From Rhododendron vialii (Eukaryota; Streptophyta; Magnoliopsida; Ericales; Ericaceae): 64,000 nt of DNA. Positions 1-13,377 of this stretch are shown piece after piece (within the stretch, counting starts at the first letter, position 1; each line of letters begins with the position of its first letter). The stretch spans positions 8,476,501 to 8,540,500 of the forward strand of contig NC_080564.1 of assembly GCF_030253575.1 (NCBI RefSeq). Reading direction: 5' to 3'. The notes under the pieces were generated by a model. It was given only the letters and a program-made list of their open reading frames with translations, ran no database searches and had not been told where the DNA came from. The position numbers and the translations under genes were made by a program.

Positions 1-1950
1 GTTCTTTTCTTTTCTTTTTCAAACGGAAATCCCAAGACTTGTGTTCTGTGCACGTACATTTTGCCCTAGGTGAGAGACTGTAAAAATTTATTGAAGATTG
101 TGGTCAGAAATTTTAAAATTTTAAAAACAACAAAATTTGCTCTCTTTTTTAATTTTAATCAAGCAAAAATAGTTTCAAATTTCAATAATTACCTTTCAAG
201 ATAAATACTTTCATTTAGTGTCTGTATTGTATTTTTTTTGCTATTAAAAAAATTTGGAAACCATGAAAAACTTTTTATCGGTGGCTTGTTTTTAAAAATT
301 TTGACGCAAAGTTTAAAATTAACCAGAAGGTTTCACAAAACACGAAGAGGTTTTTTTTTTGTATTTTTAAAAGTCCTATTCGTGCTAAATCAATGAATAA
401 ATAAGTGTTCTAAAATTCAAATATTTTCATATCCAAGACATAAACAATAAATTGAAAAAATAGAAAGTATTTTACCATTTGCAAATAGAAATTGTGGATT
501 AAAAGGATTTGTTAAAAATTTACATTTGTGAAATCTAATTTTTCTTTCCAAAATCATACTCACAAACAAGTCTAAGATAAGAAAAGTTTGTTGGATCCAA
601 ATTTGTATTGAAAACTGACCTAGTTTTATAGAGGATGACCCGCATATGTATCCAATTGAGGGATGGTGTTGTGCAATAGTGTACTCAATACCGTGTTGCG
701 CACTTCTAACGGCTCGGATCTCATTTCGGCAATTAATGACTCATCCTTTTGCTCCTAATCTTTGTTTTGCAAGTTTGCTAATCGCGCGCTTGGCGTTGAG
801 TCTTGGTTGCTCTTTTTTTGTTGGATCTCGTCCGAGTGTCTATTTGGTTTGTTTAGGCTGGAGCTTTGTTGTATGTCTAATTTGCCTTGTGTTGTTTTTT
901 ATGGAGGTCTAGTGGACGTACCGGTTTTAGAGCAAGCTTACCGGTTAAAAGGTAAAAATGCTAGTAAACAATACATTTTTCTATTTTACCTATTCATATC
1001 TCCTTCAACACTACATCAATACTCTTTACTTTACCTATCATTTATTAGAATACTATTTCTTTTTTTGAGAGTGTGAGAGAGAGTGATAGGGATGAGAGAA
1101 AAAAGAAACAATATTTTAATAGATGCATTGTGAATAGTTGTTTGGTACATTTACCTTACATTTTTCAGAAAGGCAAACTAACTTCTTCTTTGCCGAAGCT
1201 GATGTAGGGACTAGTTTTGGTGTCTTAATTAGGTAAAATGGCTTCAAATGCTTGTTTTGCTATGCTAATAAACTTGCTCTTATTTGATACATACTGTACA
1301 TGATAAGTTCGTGTTTCCTCAAAAAAAATAAAAAAAAATTAGAGTCCAACAACAAGAAGTAATACAAGTCGAAGGTAAAAGAGCATACGCATCTTCGGCG
1401 GCTGATTTTGTTCAGAAAAGTATGGCAACGAAGTGAGTTTCTACCTCGTGTTTTACTTTTGAATGAGAATGACGATTTCCACAATTTTGATTGGATGAAT
1501 CTCGCAGCAGCCCCCCGCGTCATCGGAAACTTCTAGTACAACTTTGATTGTTCAACGTTACAAACCTCCTCTAATTCAGCCTTCTTTGCAATACCGCGCC
1601 ATCTTTTTTGCAGTTTCAAAAGCCATTTTTGGTGTATAGTTGAAATTCTTTTGGACAGTTATTTTCGATACTAGTTTCCGAGCATCATATTTTGACAGAT
1701 GTTTTCATTTTTCTCCAAAAGAACATGCCTTCTAAGAAGCAGTAACTGTTACTAATAACGATACAATATGGGTGCTTTAGCTTTCAAGAATATCTGAAAG
1801 AGTTTGTTAAACTAACTTCTGAAAAAGGATAACTTATTATAACCTTGGAATTCAGCTCATCCTTAGATTAATAGTATGACTCCAAGAAAGTCAAAACAGA
1901 AAGTATGCAAAATTAGTACTACCAGAATAACACCACATCAAGATAAGGAG
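1..1950. other. Intergenic, no gene seen
   Basis: AT-rich sequence with many homopolymer runs. The short open frames have no recognisable domain, no splice-compatible neighbours and low-complexity translations. The 3' end of the ARM-repeat gene's transcript probably reaches into the last few hundred bases before 2168, but no poly(A) site can be fixed. Confidence 0.5.
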
Positions 1951-2167
1951 AGCAGTAAGAACACCTCCACTGATTCCACAACTCTTAATAAACCAGTTAA
2001 ATTTACAGGAACAGACTAGAGAACTATGGCATCTCAACCACATACAATTCCCAGTTTATTGACACACCAGTCACCCGGTACCATCACCAAGTCCTGGACT
2101 GGCATTCTTCAATAACACTCAAATTCTACCTGCTGTAGAAAATTTCGTATCGAAAACAGCTACTCCA

Positions 2168-5100
2168 TTATTTTAAAGAAACTTCAGAAGCACAACTAGC
2201 AATTGGCAGATCGGCTGGGGTGCATACCAGAGCCCTTTGTTGTAAATGTCTCAAGCTCTGTTCCATGCTAACTTGCACCATATCGGCTAGCATCTGCTTT
2301 GCTTTTTTCACAGATTGATCCTCACCTTCCATATGACAAATAAGATTACAAACTATGTTTTCCAATGTATCGGGTTGAAGCTCAGACCTTCGATAAGGAG
2401 ACTCTCTTAATAACCGCAAGAGAGTTTGTGCTTTACACCTACATTTGGGTGTTCCTTGAACAGTGAGCTCCAGAAGCCCAGGGATTACACCTTCTTTAAG
2501 AATCGGCTCCCTATATTTACACCTATCACTCTGACACATTGTTAGAAGTGTCCCAACTGCGTGCTCCCGACTCTGTAGGGACCCACTTTCCAAAACTTCA
2601 ACTACCGCAAGAACTCCACCTTCTTCAGATGTCAATGCAATTTTGCCCTCGTCAAACCCCACTAATGATTCTATGAGGGCAGTACCTTTTTCAGCTGTTT
2701 TTGAGGATTTTTTACAGGTTTTAAGCAGGTTAACTATAGGAGGAATAGGTTTTGCGTCAAGAATTAAGGTAAGAAGGTTGGCCTGTGTTGACAGGTTGTA
2801 AAGTGTCATTACGGCATCTGCTTTTGCTTGTGAGCTCCCGTATCTTAGGATGTCCACTAGGAGAGGGATGGCACCAGAATCACCAATGATATGCTTGTTG
2901 ACAGAGGAAGCAGACAATGTGAGTAGAGCAGCTGTTGAATGTTCCTGAAGAGTTGAGCTCTCCAATTGCAGAAAACTGATTATTGGTTCTAGGGCACCAG
3001 CATTTACAATATTAATCTTATTTCTGCAGAAAAACAAAAACAAAATCAGAGAGAGGATAAGAGTAAGTTTAATTCTTCAAATCAACCAAGCACAGAATGA
3101 GTGACAACTGTCGTGTTCAAAATCAGCTAGTAAAGCAAAAGAATTCCATTATAATAAAGGAACAAACATTCAAATGATGATAAAACAGGAAAATGTGAAA
3201 GCCGCTAATACTGCTTGCAATTGCTTGCTAAATGACCCATGAGGTGCCCTACGCAACGTACAAGCAACAAAAAAGATCAACCTTTGACTACTTTAAGACA
3301 TGAAAAAATCTATTGTTTGTTTGAGGTGCTTGCCTATACTGAGTTTCAAATAGACAAGACACATGCTGCTACATAAAACACTATGCAGCACTGGATCATA
3401 GCGTGTCTCAGCATTCCAGACATTCAAACACATTTTACTGATTATTAACTGATATACGACAAGCCACAAAACATTGTCTCATGAACTGTAGTGCTATGCT
3501 CTGTACTCCATCCAACATTTACCCAATCCCTGGCACAATATATTCTGCAGTTGCTAATATGCATATGCCTGTTTCAATCAAAATGCTAAACGCATTAGGA
3601 CCTCAAACTGTTAGCAACCTTTCAAAGTGCTTCATATGTTTATTGGGAAAATGGATGGAGGAGGATGGGTTCTTTGCATCTCCTTCATTTCATTTCATAC
3701 ATGTGTAATGAAAAAAGAAAACGGGGTGTAGCAGCAGCTGATTCTGCAGTCAATGCAATCTAGGTTTTTCCCAAACCTGGATTGTGACAACCACCAAAAG
3801 CCTCAATTGGTTCAAGTGAATAAGAACTGACAGTAGAGTAACTAGAGTTGTCCTCTAGCAACTGCTGGAAAAGAAAAGGTCCAGTTAGCAGATAAATGCT
3901 TCGCCTTCCATCCTCTTCCAACCTGTTAGGAACTAGTAAAGCCTTAAAAGCTGAACTACGTACGAAGTAATTTTATTTCAAAAGCTCAACCACGTAATCT
4001 TATCAAACAACTATTAGAGTTTCACCATAGTTATACGTTCTAGAAACCTGCAATGATAATAAACCATTTTGCACTAGCACATAAATTTCAGCATCCTTTA
4101 AAGTGACGGAAAAGAATAATTTCTTCCAAAAGGAAAACAGAAAAGAGACCAGAAATTCTTTGAATCCAAGCGATTGCTTCAAAGAGAAGTTAGAATAAAG
4201 AACAAGAAAAAGAAGGCACAGAGACGAAAGAAGAGCAACTGTGTGAAGTAAAGACCAACCCCAACTTCCTAACCTAATCTACACCAAAAAGCATCCAATC
4301 CTGCAGCAGAATTGAAAAAGCATTGGGCCCAAATTATGCCTCCAAAGTTGAGGAAACTTTTACCATCTAGACAAGATCCATTTCATGAAAAATAATCAGC
4401 TTCGATCATCGGGTTCCTACCTTCAACAGCGCCACAACTATAGCCAATATTCCATCTTACGTCCCGTCATTTGACAAATTCAGACCGATTCGAGTCACGT
4501 GCAATACATATCCCAGATTTTTATTAAGGGGTGAGTTTGGACTAAGTTAATTTTTTTCTTAAGGCAGTGGTTACTGATGATGTTTAGCGATTTTTTGTTC
4601 AGCTTTAAAATAAAAAATAAAAAAAAAGGATTAATCATTCTTCTAAAGAAATCAAAATAGTACTTGTACGGGCCAAAATGTTTGTCCCGTCTATAAAACG
4701 AGGACTTAGAAATCATACAATTTTTTCAAGAAAAATATGAACTTTCTTCAAGAAAAATATGAACTTTCTTCAACAATTTACTAAATATCAATGAGTTCTT
4801 CCAATTTATGAAAAAAGCTTGAATTTTTCCTTCAAAAAACGTATTATTTTGAAGTCCCCGCGCACCGGACAAACATTTTGAGATGGAGGTAGTATTAAAA
4901 TATCGACTACAAACACTAAAAAACGGTGTTCTACTGTATTTTTTGTTTAAATTTACCGTCTTTCGTTTAATTTTAGAAACTTTCCGTTAATAGTTTTCGT
5001 TTGTCAAAAACAAAAAAAGAAGACAATAACAATAGTACAGATTAATTTCGTCCAAACTAATTCCAGTTCAGCCACGTAGAAAACAATAATACACATAAAC

Positions 5101-5434
5101 TTGTATATGTGTATACACATGAATAAATAGATAGATACATATGGACATACGTTTCGTCTTTGACGGCGAGGTTGAGGAGGGCAAGGAGGGAGGCCTCGGT
5201 GGCCTCAGCTGATTCGGAACGGAGCATACCGACGAGGGGCTTGACGGCGGCGGAGAAGTGTCTGCGACACCTGTGGGAGGTTTTGGTGAGGCGTCGGATC
5301 TCCTTCGCCGCGTGCACTTTCGAATTGAGATCGTCCGAGTGGATGAGCTGGAGCGTGCGGTGGACGGCGGAGATCACTCGCGGCGGCGCCTCCGCGTGGC
5401 GGACGGCGCCGGCGTAGTTTGTCTCCGACTCCAT
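2168..5434 (-). CDS. Armadillo-repeat protein, U-box/ARM superfamily without U-box (At3g03440-like)
   Basis: Two exons: 5434-5151 (ATG at 5434) and 3023-2168 (TAA). The 2.1-kb intron has donor GTATGT and acceptor CTGCAG, and the frame closes exactly (284 + 856 nt, 379 aa). The junction reads AVKDET-NKINIVNAGALEPI, the usual start of an ARM repeat. Repeats run from about residue 25 to 340, with typical turns such as GAIPLLVDIL, GGVLAVVEVL and GVIPGLLELT. No U-box precedes them. The conserved pieces RRLTKTSHRCRRHFS and VQVSMEQSLRHLQ near the two ends match, from memory, an Arabidopsis ARM protein group of 355-408 aa. ARM repeats bind proteins; the partner and pathway are unknown. The 5' leader upstream of the ATG is CT-rich (about 5500-5515 on this strand). 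A Stowaway-like MITE sits in the intron. Confidence 0.88.
4663..4892. mobile_element. Stowaway-like MITE in the ARM-gene intron
   Basis: Degenerate terminal inverted repeats share the core AAAATGTTTGTCC, and a TA dinucleotide flanks each end (4661-4662, 4893-4894). The interior carries a 22-bp direct duplication around 4726-4770. The interior also resembles the element at 57939-58154 (shared stretch around ACGAGTTCTT / AATTTATGAAAAA). Confidence 0.6.
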
Positions 5435-5773
5435 GGGGCGCTAAAAATGGAATATTAGACGGAGAGAGGAAATATCTGGGTGGGGGTGTTTAAAAGAGGA
5501 GAGAGAGAGAGAGACGTAAGGAGGGGAGGAAATGTGACGGTGGTGCCGTGGCGTTAAGCAACAGACAAAATTGAAATTTCTTGTAAAATGGATGACCAAA
5601 ACTGGGATATTTTAGAGAAAATGATGTGGTAGGAGGCTACAGTAATATTTTATTTAGAATATAAATTCTATCCACAAGCATTGTAAAATCTTAAGTTTCC
5701 ACCGTCGTTTATCATGAGCCACATAGAGCGTCTATTCTAGTAATTTGAATTATTTATATTTTAAAATTCGCAG

Positions 5774-6082
5774 TATAGTATTGTCATACAAAAAATCAGC
5801 TTGATCGGAAGTCAATAGATATATCAAAAATAGGAAAATGATTTTGCCACTCTTTTTTTTTATTAATGTCACTCCCCTGCAAGTGTATTTTTGCACAAAA
5901 AATGAAGTGACAAAATCAGCAGCCAATTTTAATTTTAATTTTAATTTATAAAATGGACGATCTGATTTCTGTCAATAATAATAAAGTAAACTGTCCATTT
6001 TACAAAGCAAAATTTAATTTTTGATACTCATATCGAAATCCGATCAAGTTTGTTTTTTGCATGGATATACTACTATATGAAA
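5774..6082. mobile_element. Fold-back MITE
   Basis: Inverted arms of about 55-60 bp face each other: the left arm contains CAGCTTGATCGG and the right arm its diverged reverse complement CCGATCAAGTTTG. A smaller inverted repeat (GATTTTGCCACTC against GTGACAAAATC) is nested inside. No coding content and no clear TSD. A similar short hairpin occurs at 48865-48925. Confidence 0.5.
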
Positions 6083-6194
6083 TCTACAAGATGAACGTTC
6101 AAATTAACAAAAAAAAAATACGATAGAACCAAAAAAGGTGATGGTGGAAAAGTTTTCCACCGCCGGTGAAAAGAATTTAATCTATTTTTTTTAT

Positions 6195-6275
6195 AATTAG
6201 ATGTCGGGTCCATCTTGCGTGTACCTCGACTAATTCTGAATCTTGAAGATAACGATCAGGCCCAATAGCCCCAAG
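6195..6275 (-). repeat. tRNA-derived SINE fragment
   Basis: On the minus strand this matches the 3' body of the SINE family described at 13668 (attagt-cgaggt-acacgc-aag pattern). It is partial, with no A/B boxes. Confidence 0.4.
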
Positions 6276-7268
6276 ATTTTGGAGTAGTGTTATTGATGGA
6301 TACTAAAATTTCATCATTCATTGACGGAGGCCCGTTCAAAAGACGGATTAATAAGGGAGAAAAGTATTTCAAATAAGTACTTATTTTTTAAATTAAAAGT
6401 AATATATTATGAGAGAATGATGAGTCGCGTAAAGTGAGTAGTGTTAAGGGGTACTTAAATAGGAGTCATCTCCTATATATATACTTATGTCCTAATCTTG
6501 ATGGACACCTAAATAAGTCTTTTAAATAGGATACCTATTTAATTTCTACACAATTGAGAATTGGAAAAAAGGAATTGAAGAGAGACGTAAATAAGTTTCA
6601 AGGTAATAAGAAAAATGATTGATTGGAAGACCGATCCCAATAATTCTTGAAGAACTAGTTTCATGTGTATTTTTGTGTTCGATATTTGCCTTACTTTTAT
6701 GTTCTCAATTTTTTTTTTTGGCCTTACTTCTATGTATAATTTCCTTTTTTATCTATGTGTTTCGTAATGAAATTGTATTGATAAAACTACAGAGAAAAAA
6801 AAAAAAGAAGCTTTTACTTATCTAAATTCAAAGACATGTAATCAACCCACGTGCGTACATATGCCTATTTAATCAGCGGACTTTGAAAAGTCATTTCAAT
6901 TTTTGTTCCAAATAAAAGTGTCTGAAATTACTCGAATTCACAACAATTGTCGATAAAAAAAATATTCACAACGATCATTTGTAGTCTAATATTCTTTTTT
7001 TATGAGCAGGAATTTCCAGAATCTATTCGTTAGATATGCTTATTTTTTTATCCTCGTACGTGCACATATAAGCGTATAACATTATTGTCATTTCATACAT
7101 GAAATTTTTATATGTAAATGACGGTACTTTAAATTTGCATACAGAAACGCAAAAAATAGTATGAAAACCAATTTATTTTGTACTATATATATTATAAAGG
7201 GCTCAATTTTCTTGGTACGAGCATTCGTGTGTCCTCATTTTTGTCAAACATTTTTCTTCATTGGACAT

Positions 7269-7885
7269 AAGACTATAAATGAATTGAGCCATTCGTGAAT
7301 TGTTCAAGGCTCGGTTCGGCAATAACTCGTTCGAGTTCAATTCGCCTGCTAAACGAATTGAATTTGAATCTCAATTCTAGGCTCGTTCCGTAAATGAGCC
7401 GAACTCGAATCTAACGGTATTCTGCTCGGTTAGGCTCGCGAACCTATACTTAAATTTAATTAATAATTCAATAGGGGTTTATTTGTAAATATAAAAAATT
7501 TTAAGGTTGTATATATAATTCAATACTTATTTTTCTCCCAAATTCTATATGATCAATAAGAGAGTTTTGGTTCGCTTGAGTTTAGTGAGCCGAGCATAAC
7601 CAAACCCGAGTCTTGAAGAGCTCAATTCGATCTTAGATTCGGCTCGGCTCGATTAGTTTGAGTTTAACGAGTCAAACTAGAGCCAAGATGGTCAGGTTCG
7701 AATTGAACCCGAGCCAAACTCGAGTTAGACTAGTACCTTAATGAACCCAATTAAGCCGAACCCGAGGCTTAAAAAATTTTAACGAGCTGAACTCGAGCCA
7801 AGTTATTTAGGCTCGAGTCGAACTAGTACCTTAACCCGAGCCGAACTTAACAGGATTCGCTCGATTTGGTTCATTTACAGCCCTA
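7269..7885. mobile_element. hAT-type non-autonomous element
   Basis: ATTGGACAT stands at 7260-7268 and again at 7886-7894, an 8-9 bp target-site duplication as made by hAT transposases. The ends are inverted (TATAAATGAA at the left, TTCATTTACAGCCCTA at the right). The interior is rich in GAGCTCG / CGAGCC motifs, like the element at 58507-59060. No transposase frame is present. Confidence 0.75.
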
Positions 7886-8001
7886 ATTGGACATGTCTTA
7901 AGATCTTACCTGTCTCACAATTCCCAAGTAACAAACAATTAGGTACACATACATAAAACAATGACATGTTTCCAAAAGAGATAAGAGTCACAAGACACTA
8001 A

Positions 8002-8936
8002 GGGCCCAATTGGATGCCGTATCCATCGGGTGTATTGGGCAATCCGGGTGTATTGGTTCTTGATTGGACAGTTACTCCACCGTTTGGTATCATTTTTTGC
8101 TCCTGTATTCGTTTCTCCCCTTCTTCGTTAAGACAGGCCTCATGGTACTAATTTATAGCCACCTCTGGAGGTAGCCATAACTAATCTAGAGCAATAAATG
8201 TGAAATCTTGTCATTTCTGCCCTCTCTAATCCCCCCTCTTCATCACCTCTTTGCACATGCACACAAAATGGAAAAAATGGAAAATAGAGAGAGGAAAAAT
8301 AATGGCCGGAGTTGTCATTTACAGTAGAGAGAGAGAGAGAAGTACCGAATGTCACCGTTGCCGTTCAAAATTTGGCCGTCGTCGGTGTGGATTTGACCAT
8401 CCACCGTCTTCAAGTTGCCATCGTCGACTGGATCGTGGGTGGGTTTTGTAGAGAGAGAGGGGTTTGGAACAGAGGTGGGGGGTTTTGTCTGGAACAGAAG
8501 AGAGAGAGAGAGAGGTGGGTGGGTTTTTGTAAAACCGTGTAATTGAGAGGTTGAAAACAGTGGGTGGGTTTTTTAAATTATTAAAATAATTAAATTGTTA
8601 GTAAGGAGTAAATTATTATTGATTAATTGTGGTAAAGTAATTAATTTTATTAGATTTTGTAATAATATATTTTAATACTGCGTAAGGGCAAAATAGTCAT
8701 TTGTTAGATTTTTACATCATACACTCTTCCTTATACACCCAATTTATCATCCATCCAAACCAGGTATTGTTTTATCCCCCTTCTCTAATACATCATCCAA
8801 ATCATTTATTTTTTAATACACCCTCTATAAATATCACATCAATGTGGGCCCTCCCTTCTTAACTAATACCTCTTACTATCTTATCACCCCTTCATAAATA
8901 ATACACCCAAAACACATACACCATCCAATCGGGCCC
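8002..8936. mobile_element. Terminal-inverted-repeat element of about 0.93 kb
   Basis: The ends are inverted: AGGGCCCAATTGGATG at the left and CATCCAATCGGGCCCT at the right. There is no transposase. The interior holds GA-repeat patches (8330-8340, 8500-8513). No convincing TSD was found, so the superfamily is open. Small open frames inside translate the GA repeats and are not genes. Confidence 0.55.
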
Positions 8937-9674
8937 TAACACAAAAGTATTGATTCACCGATACATTTCAGGCTAATGACTGGAAAATCCATTTAAGTTG
9001 GATTAAAAGCAAGAAAATAAGTTCTTTATACCGTTAAAAAGTGTAAAGTTGGAAGCCCACTTGTTTACTAAAACTAGTACTAACCAAATTAATTCAATCT
9101 TTGGATTCCGAGCGGCTCTCGAGATTTTTTTGTTTTTGGTAGAAGGGACAAATTAAAGGGATCTTTTCGCAATTGATGATTGTTTGTGAAATTGTTTTTT
9201 GCGCACTCAATAATAAGATAAAGTATACTATAATTTATATCCGGCAACTATTTGGTGGTTTTGTGAAAACATTCCATTTCGACGAAAAAAGAGTTTAATT
9301 ATCCTCGTTAAATTAGAAAAATCATTTGCAAGTGGTGTAGAGTGCAGTTGGTTCCTTACCTTATACTCTCATGCACATGGGTAGGTTCGATTCCCGTAAG
9401 CACCCATCCCTCTCCTCAAATCTCTTAGGATAGAGTAAATTAAGATTAACAAATGACAAAAAAAATATATTATCATTCTCATACCACAATTGGAAATGGG
9501 AAACAAAAATCTTCAAAATTTATTTTACATAAAAGTAAAATCGAAACAAAAATATAGTCATGGCATGGAAGGCATTTTAATTTGTTTTTTTTTTTTTATG
9601 AAAGGCATTTTAAATTATTATTCTTATTTTTTAAAAAGGCATGGAAGGCATTTCAGTTGAATACATTTATCCTC

Positions 9675-9825
9675 TATGAAGTTGCATGTTCGAATCTCAC
9701 ACTCTCATAGCGGTCGAACATTCCAAATCTCAGGACTACGGAGGGTTTGTCCGGTCGTTAACTTCAAGACTCCAGAATTAGTCGAGGTGTGTGTAAGCTG
9801 ATACATATATCCGATTACGTAAACA
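9675..9825 (+). repeat. tRNA-derived SINE copy
   Basis: It has a pol III B-box-like segment (GCATGTTCGAATCTC) followed by the family body (GGTTTGTCCGGTCGTTAACTT, AGAATTAGTCGAGGTG). Same family as copies at 10560, 13668, 14075 and 24225. Confidence 0.6.
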
Positions 9826-10251
9826 CAGTTGAATACATTAAGCAGCTACATGATGCATCACCTAAACAGAACCTAAAACGTGTCTAAATGTCAACCCCAT
9901 AAATTGTCTGAAAGTACTACAATTCATGGTTCTTAATTGGCAACCCCATTGTACATGTGAAGGACCCATCGTGTTCACCTGATAAATGTGAATCAAATGT
10001 CTTCGGTTGGTGGAAAGAGAACGGGAAGGTGTGGGCCTTTTTTTTTTCCCTCACTCCAACTTTTGGCCACCCGCATATGCATTCGTGGAGTCTAAGTTTT
10101 GCTTCCATTTGACATTTAAAATGATGACACAAATGAAATAAGATATTAGTAGGACACAATAAAGGCATAACCGTTGGAATTTCCTTTCTTGCTGCGTGAA
10201 TACTCCAAGGAAGCCTCTACTTCAATACTATATTAGGAGCACGGAGTTTTA

Positions 10252-10467
10252 AACCTCCTAAGTCTCAAATTGTTGGGCCTCTGCGAAAAAATTTGCAATT
10301 TTGAGAATACAAAATAAAATACGTCTGATTTATTAAAGAGCTCGTGAAGTACTTTAATTTGGTGTAAAGAATTAAAATTTAAAAATGATGCTTAGAGGTA
10401 TTTTATTTTTTTATCCGAAAATTGCATGGCTTTTCGGAAGGTCGCGAGCAATTTGAGACGGAGGGAG
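10252..10467. mobile_element. Stowaway-like MITE
   Basis: The right end is GTCTCAAATTG-type sequence in inverted form followed by GGAGGGAG and TA. The left end carries the matching CCTCCTAAGTCTCAAATTG preceded by TA. About 216 bp, non-coding. Confidence 0.55.
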
Positions 10468-10559
10468 TATATGAAGTAACATATGGTTTTGGCTAAATAG
10501 GCATAAGAAAACAAATACTAGTAAGTGTTTGTCCTATATAAGGTTGTACGCTGATAAGA

Positions 10560-10690
10560 AAAAGAGAGAGGTCGCATGTTCAAATTTTGTTAAGGTCAAA
10601 TATTCCAAACTTTGAGGTCACTTGAGGATTTGTTCAATTGTTAACTTCGGAATTAGTTGAAATTTGCGCAAACTCGCTTGGACAACAGGT
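10560..10690 (+). repeat. tRNA-derived SINE copy, diverged
   Basis: GGTCGCATGTTCAAATTTTG (B-box-like) is followed by the TTGTTCAATTGTTAACTTCGG and GAATTAGTTGAAATT body. More diverged than the 13668 copy. Confidence 0.5.
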
Positions 10691-10750
10691 TATGAAAAGA
10701 AGTTTATGTTTAAACTCTATCATCATCATTGTCTTTGTCATTTGAGCTGT

Positions 10751-10997
10751 GCTACGTGCACAACAGCAGTTTTCTCCCGCCTCGGGTCGCAAAAAGATGA
10801 TCGGAACCGCTCATTTTGTTCAAAATAGGCTAAATTCTGAAGTAATTTTGGGTGTTTTGTTAACGCCTCTAACGATATCGAACGAAGCTCATTTTTTACA
10901 GAGACCTTAAACGACATATTTTGAACAAAATGAACGGTTCCGATCATCTTTTTGCGACCCGAGGCGGGAGAAAACCGCTGCTGTCTGTGCACATAGC
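10751..10997. mobile_element. Fold-back MITE with about 70-bp arms
   Basis: GCTACGTGCAC at the left is mirrored by GTGCACATAGC at the right. The arms continue through TTTTCTCCCGCCTCGGGTCG and GATGATCGGAACCG-type sequence almost perfectly, down to TTTTGTTCAAAATA around the loop. No clear TSD and no coding content. Confidence 0.65.
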
Positions 10998-10999
10998 TT

Positions 11000-11679
11000 T
11001 TTTGTTGTCATTTTTGTCTCAATCATCATCGTTGTCATTTTAGTCTTCTGTTTGTTTTATGTTTGGTGGGGTTGGGTTCTCTACCACAACCAATTTAATT
11101 TGGGTTATACTATGGGCTGGGTTAGGGCACGAACAAATACCATACGAAAAGTTCAGATTGGGAAGTGTTTTCTTCTGGCCCAATAATTGTACTAGTCCAT
11201 TAGCTCACGGATCCATAGGCCTTTATTGGCCTGAAGTACTTGGGAGCCCAAATATGCCTCTGGACTTTGGTAAAGAAGATCACAGAGGAGGCAAATGTGG
11301 GGCTATTAAGTTTGATTGGGAGATAGAGAAGTGCATCTACACTGGGTCTGAGTATCTTCATCATAGATAATCTTGTTTTTTCATCGAGGTACAATAAGTT
11401 ATCTTGATAGGTTATAAATCTCCAAGGAGTTCATTTTCGGTGGTTTGAGTATAAAAAAAAAAAATGAACACCATATCATAGACGAGTCAGATACTTGTTC
11501 AATACTAGCTCTCAGAGTACCATGCATGTCCGTACGGTATTGTTTACATGATACTCTCAAACAATACCATTGGTAAGCATTTGAGATTGAATAAGGAATC
11601 GCTTTGTTAGGTGAGCAAGAGGTAAGTGGTGACCCACATAGGATGTCTTGCGGTTTGTGATCAATGGACGCAAGTATTT

Positions 11680-11747
<68 letters not shown>

Positions 11748-13000
11748 CATTGCTATTGAACTACTTAATATGGTAATTATCTATACCTTATACACACTTA
11801 GACTCTTTTGGAATTGGCATTAAGGCAAATGCTACAGGATGCCCGTGGGGCACAAATTTAAGTACATTAAAGTTCCGTTCCAGAAATCTTCTTAAAAAAT
11901 TAGTAGCTTATTTCACATTTTCAAACTCAAAAATAATGTAAATGAAAAATAAATTTTCAATTTTTTTTGCATCGTATAAAAGATCTCAATGAGATCTTTC
12001 AAACAAGATCCATAGTGCATTTTTTAGATTGCAATAAGCCCTTAATTTTTAAGTTTGAAATTGTCTTCTTAAAAAATAAGAGTTTTTTTTTAGTTCTGAA
12101 ACCCACCCTAATTACACAATTGAATAATTGTAAATGCTCGATTCAATTGTCTAATTTTTCTTCTTTTTTGCTATCTCACCTGACTTCTATTCGATCGGTT
12201 GTAATGCATTTGTAATATTTTCTCTCTCCTTTAGACGTTGCAAATTGAGAGTCATGGGTTGTTATGAAAGTATTGTTTCTGTTCGGGGTAGTACTACCAA
12301 ATTGTTAATTTGATTTTCAATATCATGAAAATATTGTTTCTGTTTCTTAGTTTTTTTTTTTTTTTTCCGATTCATTATAATTGTTCATTTGGCCATAAAT
12401 GATACTGTTGAGATAGTGGTGTCATTTCAATTTGTTGTCCATTGCAATTTTCAAGTGTTCATTGGATAGTACCAGTGCATCTGTGAATATATATATATTG
12501 AGATCTGATGAGGGTTTAAATGATCAAAGCTCAAACTCCATGTATTGCGTTGTCTATCAGAAACTCCAGACTTCAGACTCCATTGCAAACTCATCCCAAG
12601 TACTTATGGTGAATGTTATCTCGGTTCTGGAGTAGCTCATTTCCATACTCCCATCTTTCGAAGCTCTTCTCTTCTAAATCTCGTTTTTTTGAGTTCCACC
12701 GGACCGGAGTCACAAAACATAGACCAAACCGTTCATTATTCGTAGACGACATAATAAAGAAGAACTTTCTGTAATGAATCGATCAACTTGATTTGACCCA
12801 CGGAAACAAATAGTGTTCTCATCAAACGAACAATATTAACTGATTTTTTTTTTATCGAATTGTTGGGCGTTTACTAGATGAGCGTGTTGAATCCTTATTT
12901 TACGACATGGGGTATGAAGATGAGATGAGCTTGTCCCTATTAGTTCCCCATACCAGTCTGTTTACCACGTTCCAAGTTGAGACAAAGACTCTCTCTCTCT
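11000..13000. other. Intergenic stretch, no gene supported
   Basis: Contains a (GA)n microsatellite at 11683-11744 and AT-rich filler. The 103-codon frame at 11059-11370 resembles nothing I recognise and lacks supporting structure. Confidence 0.4.
11683..11744. repeat. (GA)31 microsatellite
   Basis: Uninterrupted GA dinucleotides. Confidence 0.95.
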
Positions 13001-13004
13001 CTCT

Positions 13005-13005
<1 letters not shown>

Positions 13006-13054
<49 letters not shown>
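13006..13054. repeat. (AT)n microsatellite, preceded by (CT)n
   Basis: A CT run (about 12989-13004) passes directly into an uninterrupted AT run. It borders the MITE copy at 13078. Confidence 0.95.
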
Positions 13055-13058
<4 letters not shown>

Positions 13059-13077
13059 TCATTCTTTCTTAAGGACC

Positions 13078-13318
13078 ACATCATTTTAGTTAAAATGCGG
13101 ACCTCCTCATTTTTCTTATTTTCCGATCGAATTTCAATGATCCAAGCCGCTCAATGTGATCAAAAATCGATTTTAATGGTATCAGCGAGAAATCAGCAAA
13201 AAAAATGACCGGGAATAGCTTAATCCAAACAGTTTTTTATTGAACGATTAAAAAAAATAGCTCAAATCAAGCCATTCCCGGTATATTTTTTTTTGTCGAT
13301 TTCTCGCGGGTACCATTT
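13078..13318. mobile_element. MITE copy (GCGGACCTCC family), truncated
   Basis: Shares with 21661-22023 and 50742-51045 the segments CGATCGAATTTCAATGATCC, a GCGAGAAATC-GGCAAAAAAAATGACCGGGA stretch, and its inverse in the second arm. The second arm stops near 13318, where the others continue, so this copy has lost one end. Confidence 0.65.
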
Positions 13319-13377
13319 TTTTTTTTTGGAAACTTAAATATACTACTCCATATTCCATATACGTACATATAAGTCGG

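Noticed and set aside
9340-9440. Second tRNA gene candidate (GGTTCGATTCCCG B box)
   Set aside because: Only a B-box-like segment is present; no cloverleaf can be drawn. Probably a SINE remnant of another family.
11059-11370. 103-codon frame with a protein-like look
   Set aside because: No family resemblance, no neighbours to splice with, and embedded in repeat-rich DNA.
11626-11823. Frame encoding an Arg-Glu repeat
   Set aside because: Translation of the GA microsatellite.
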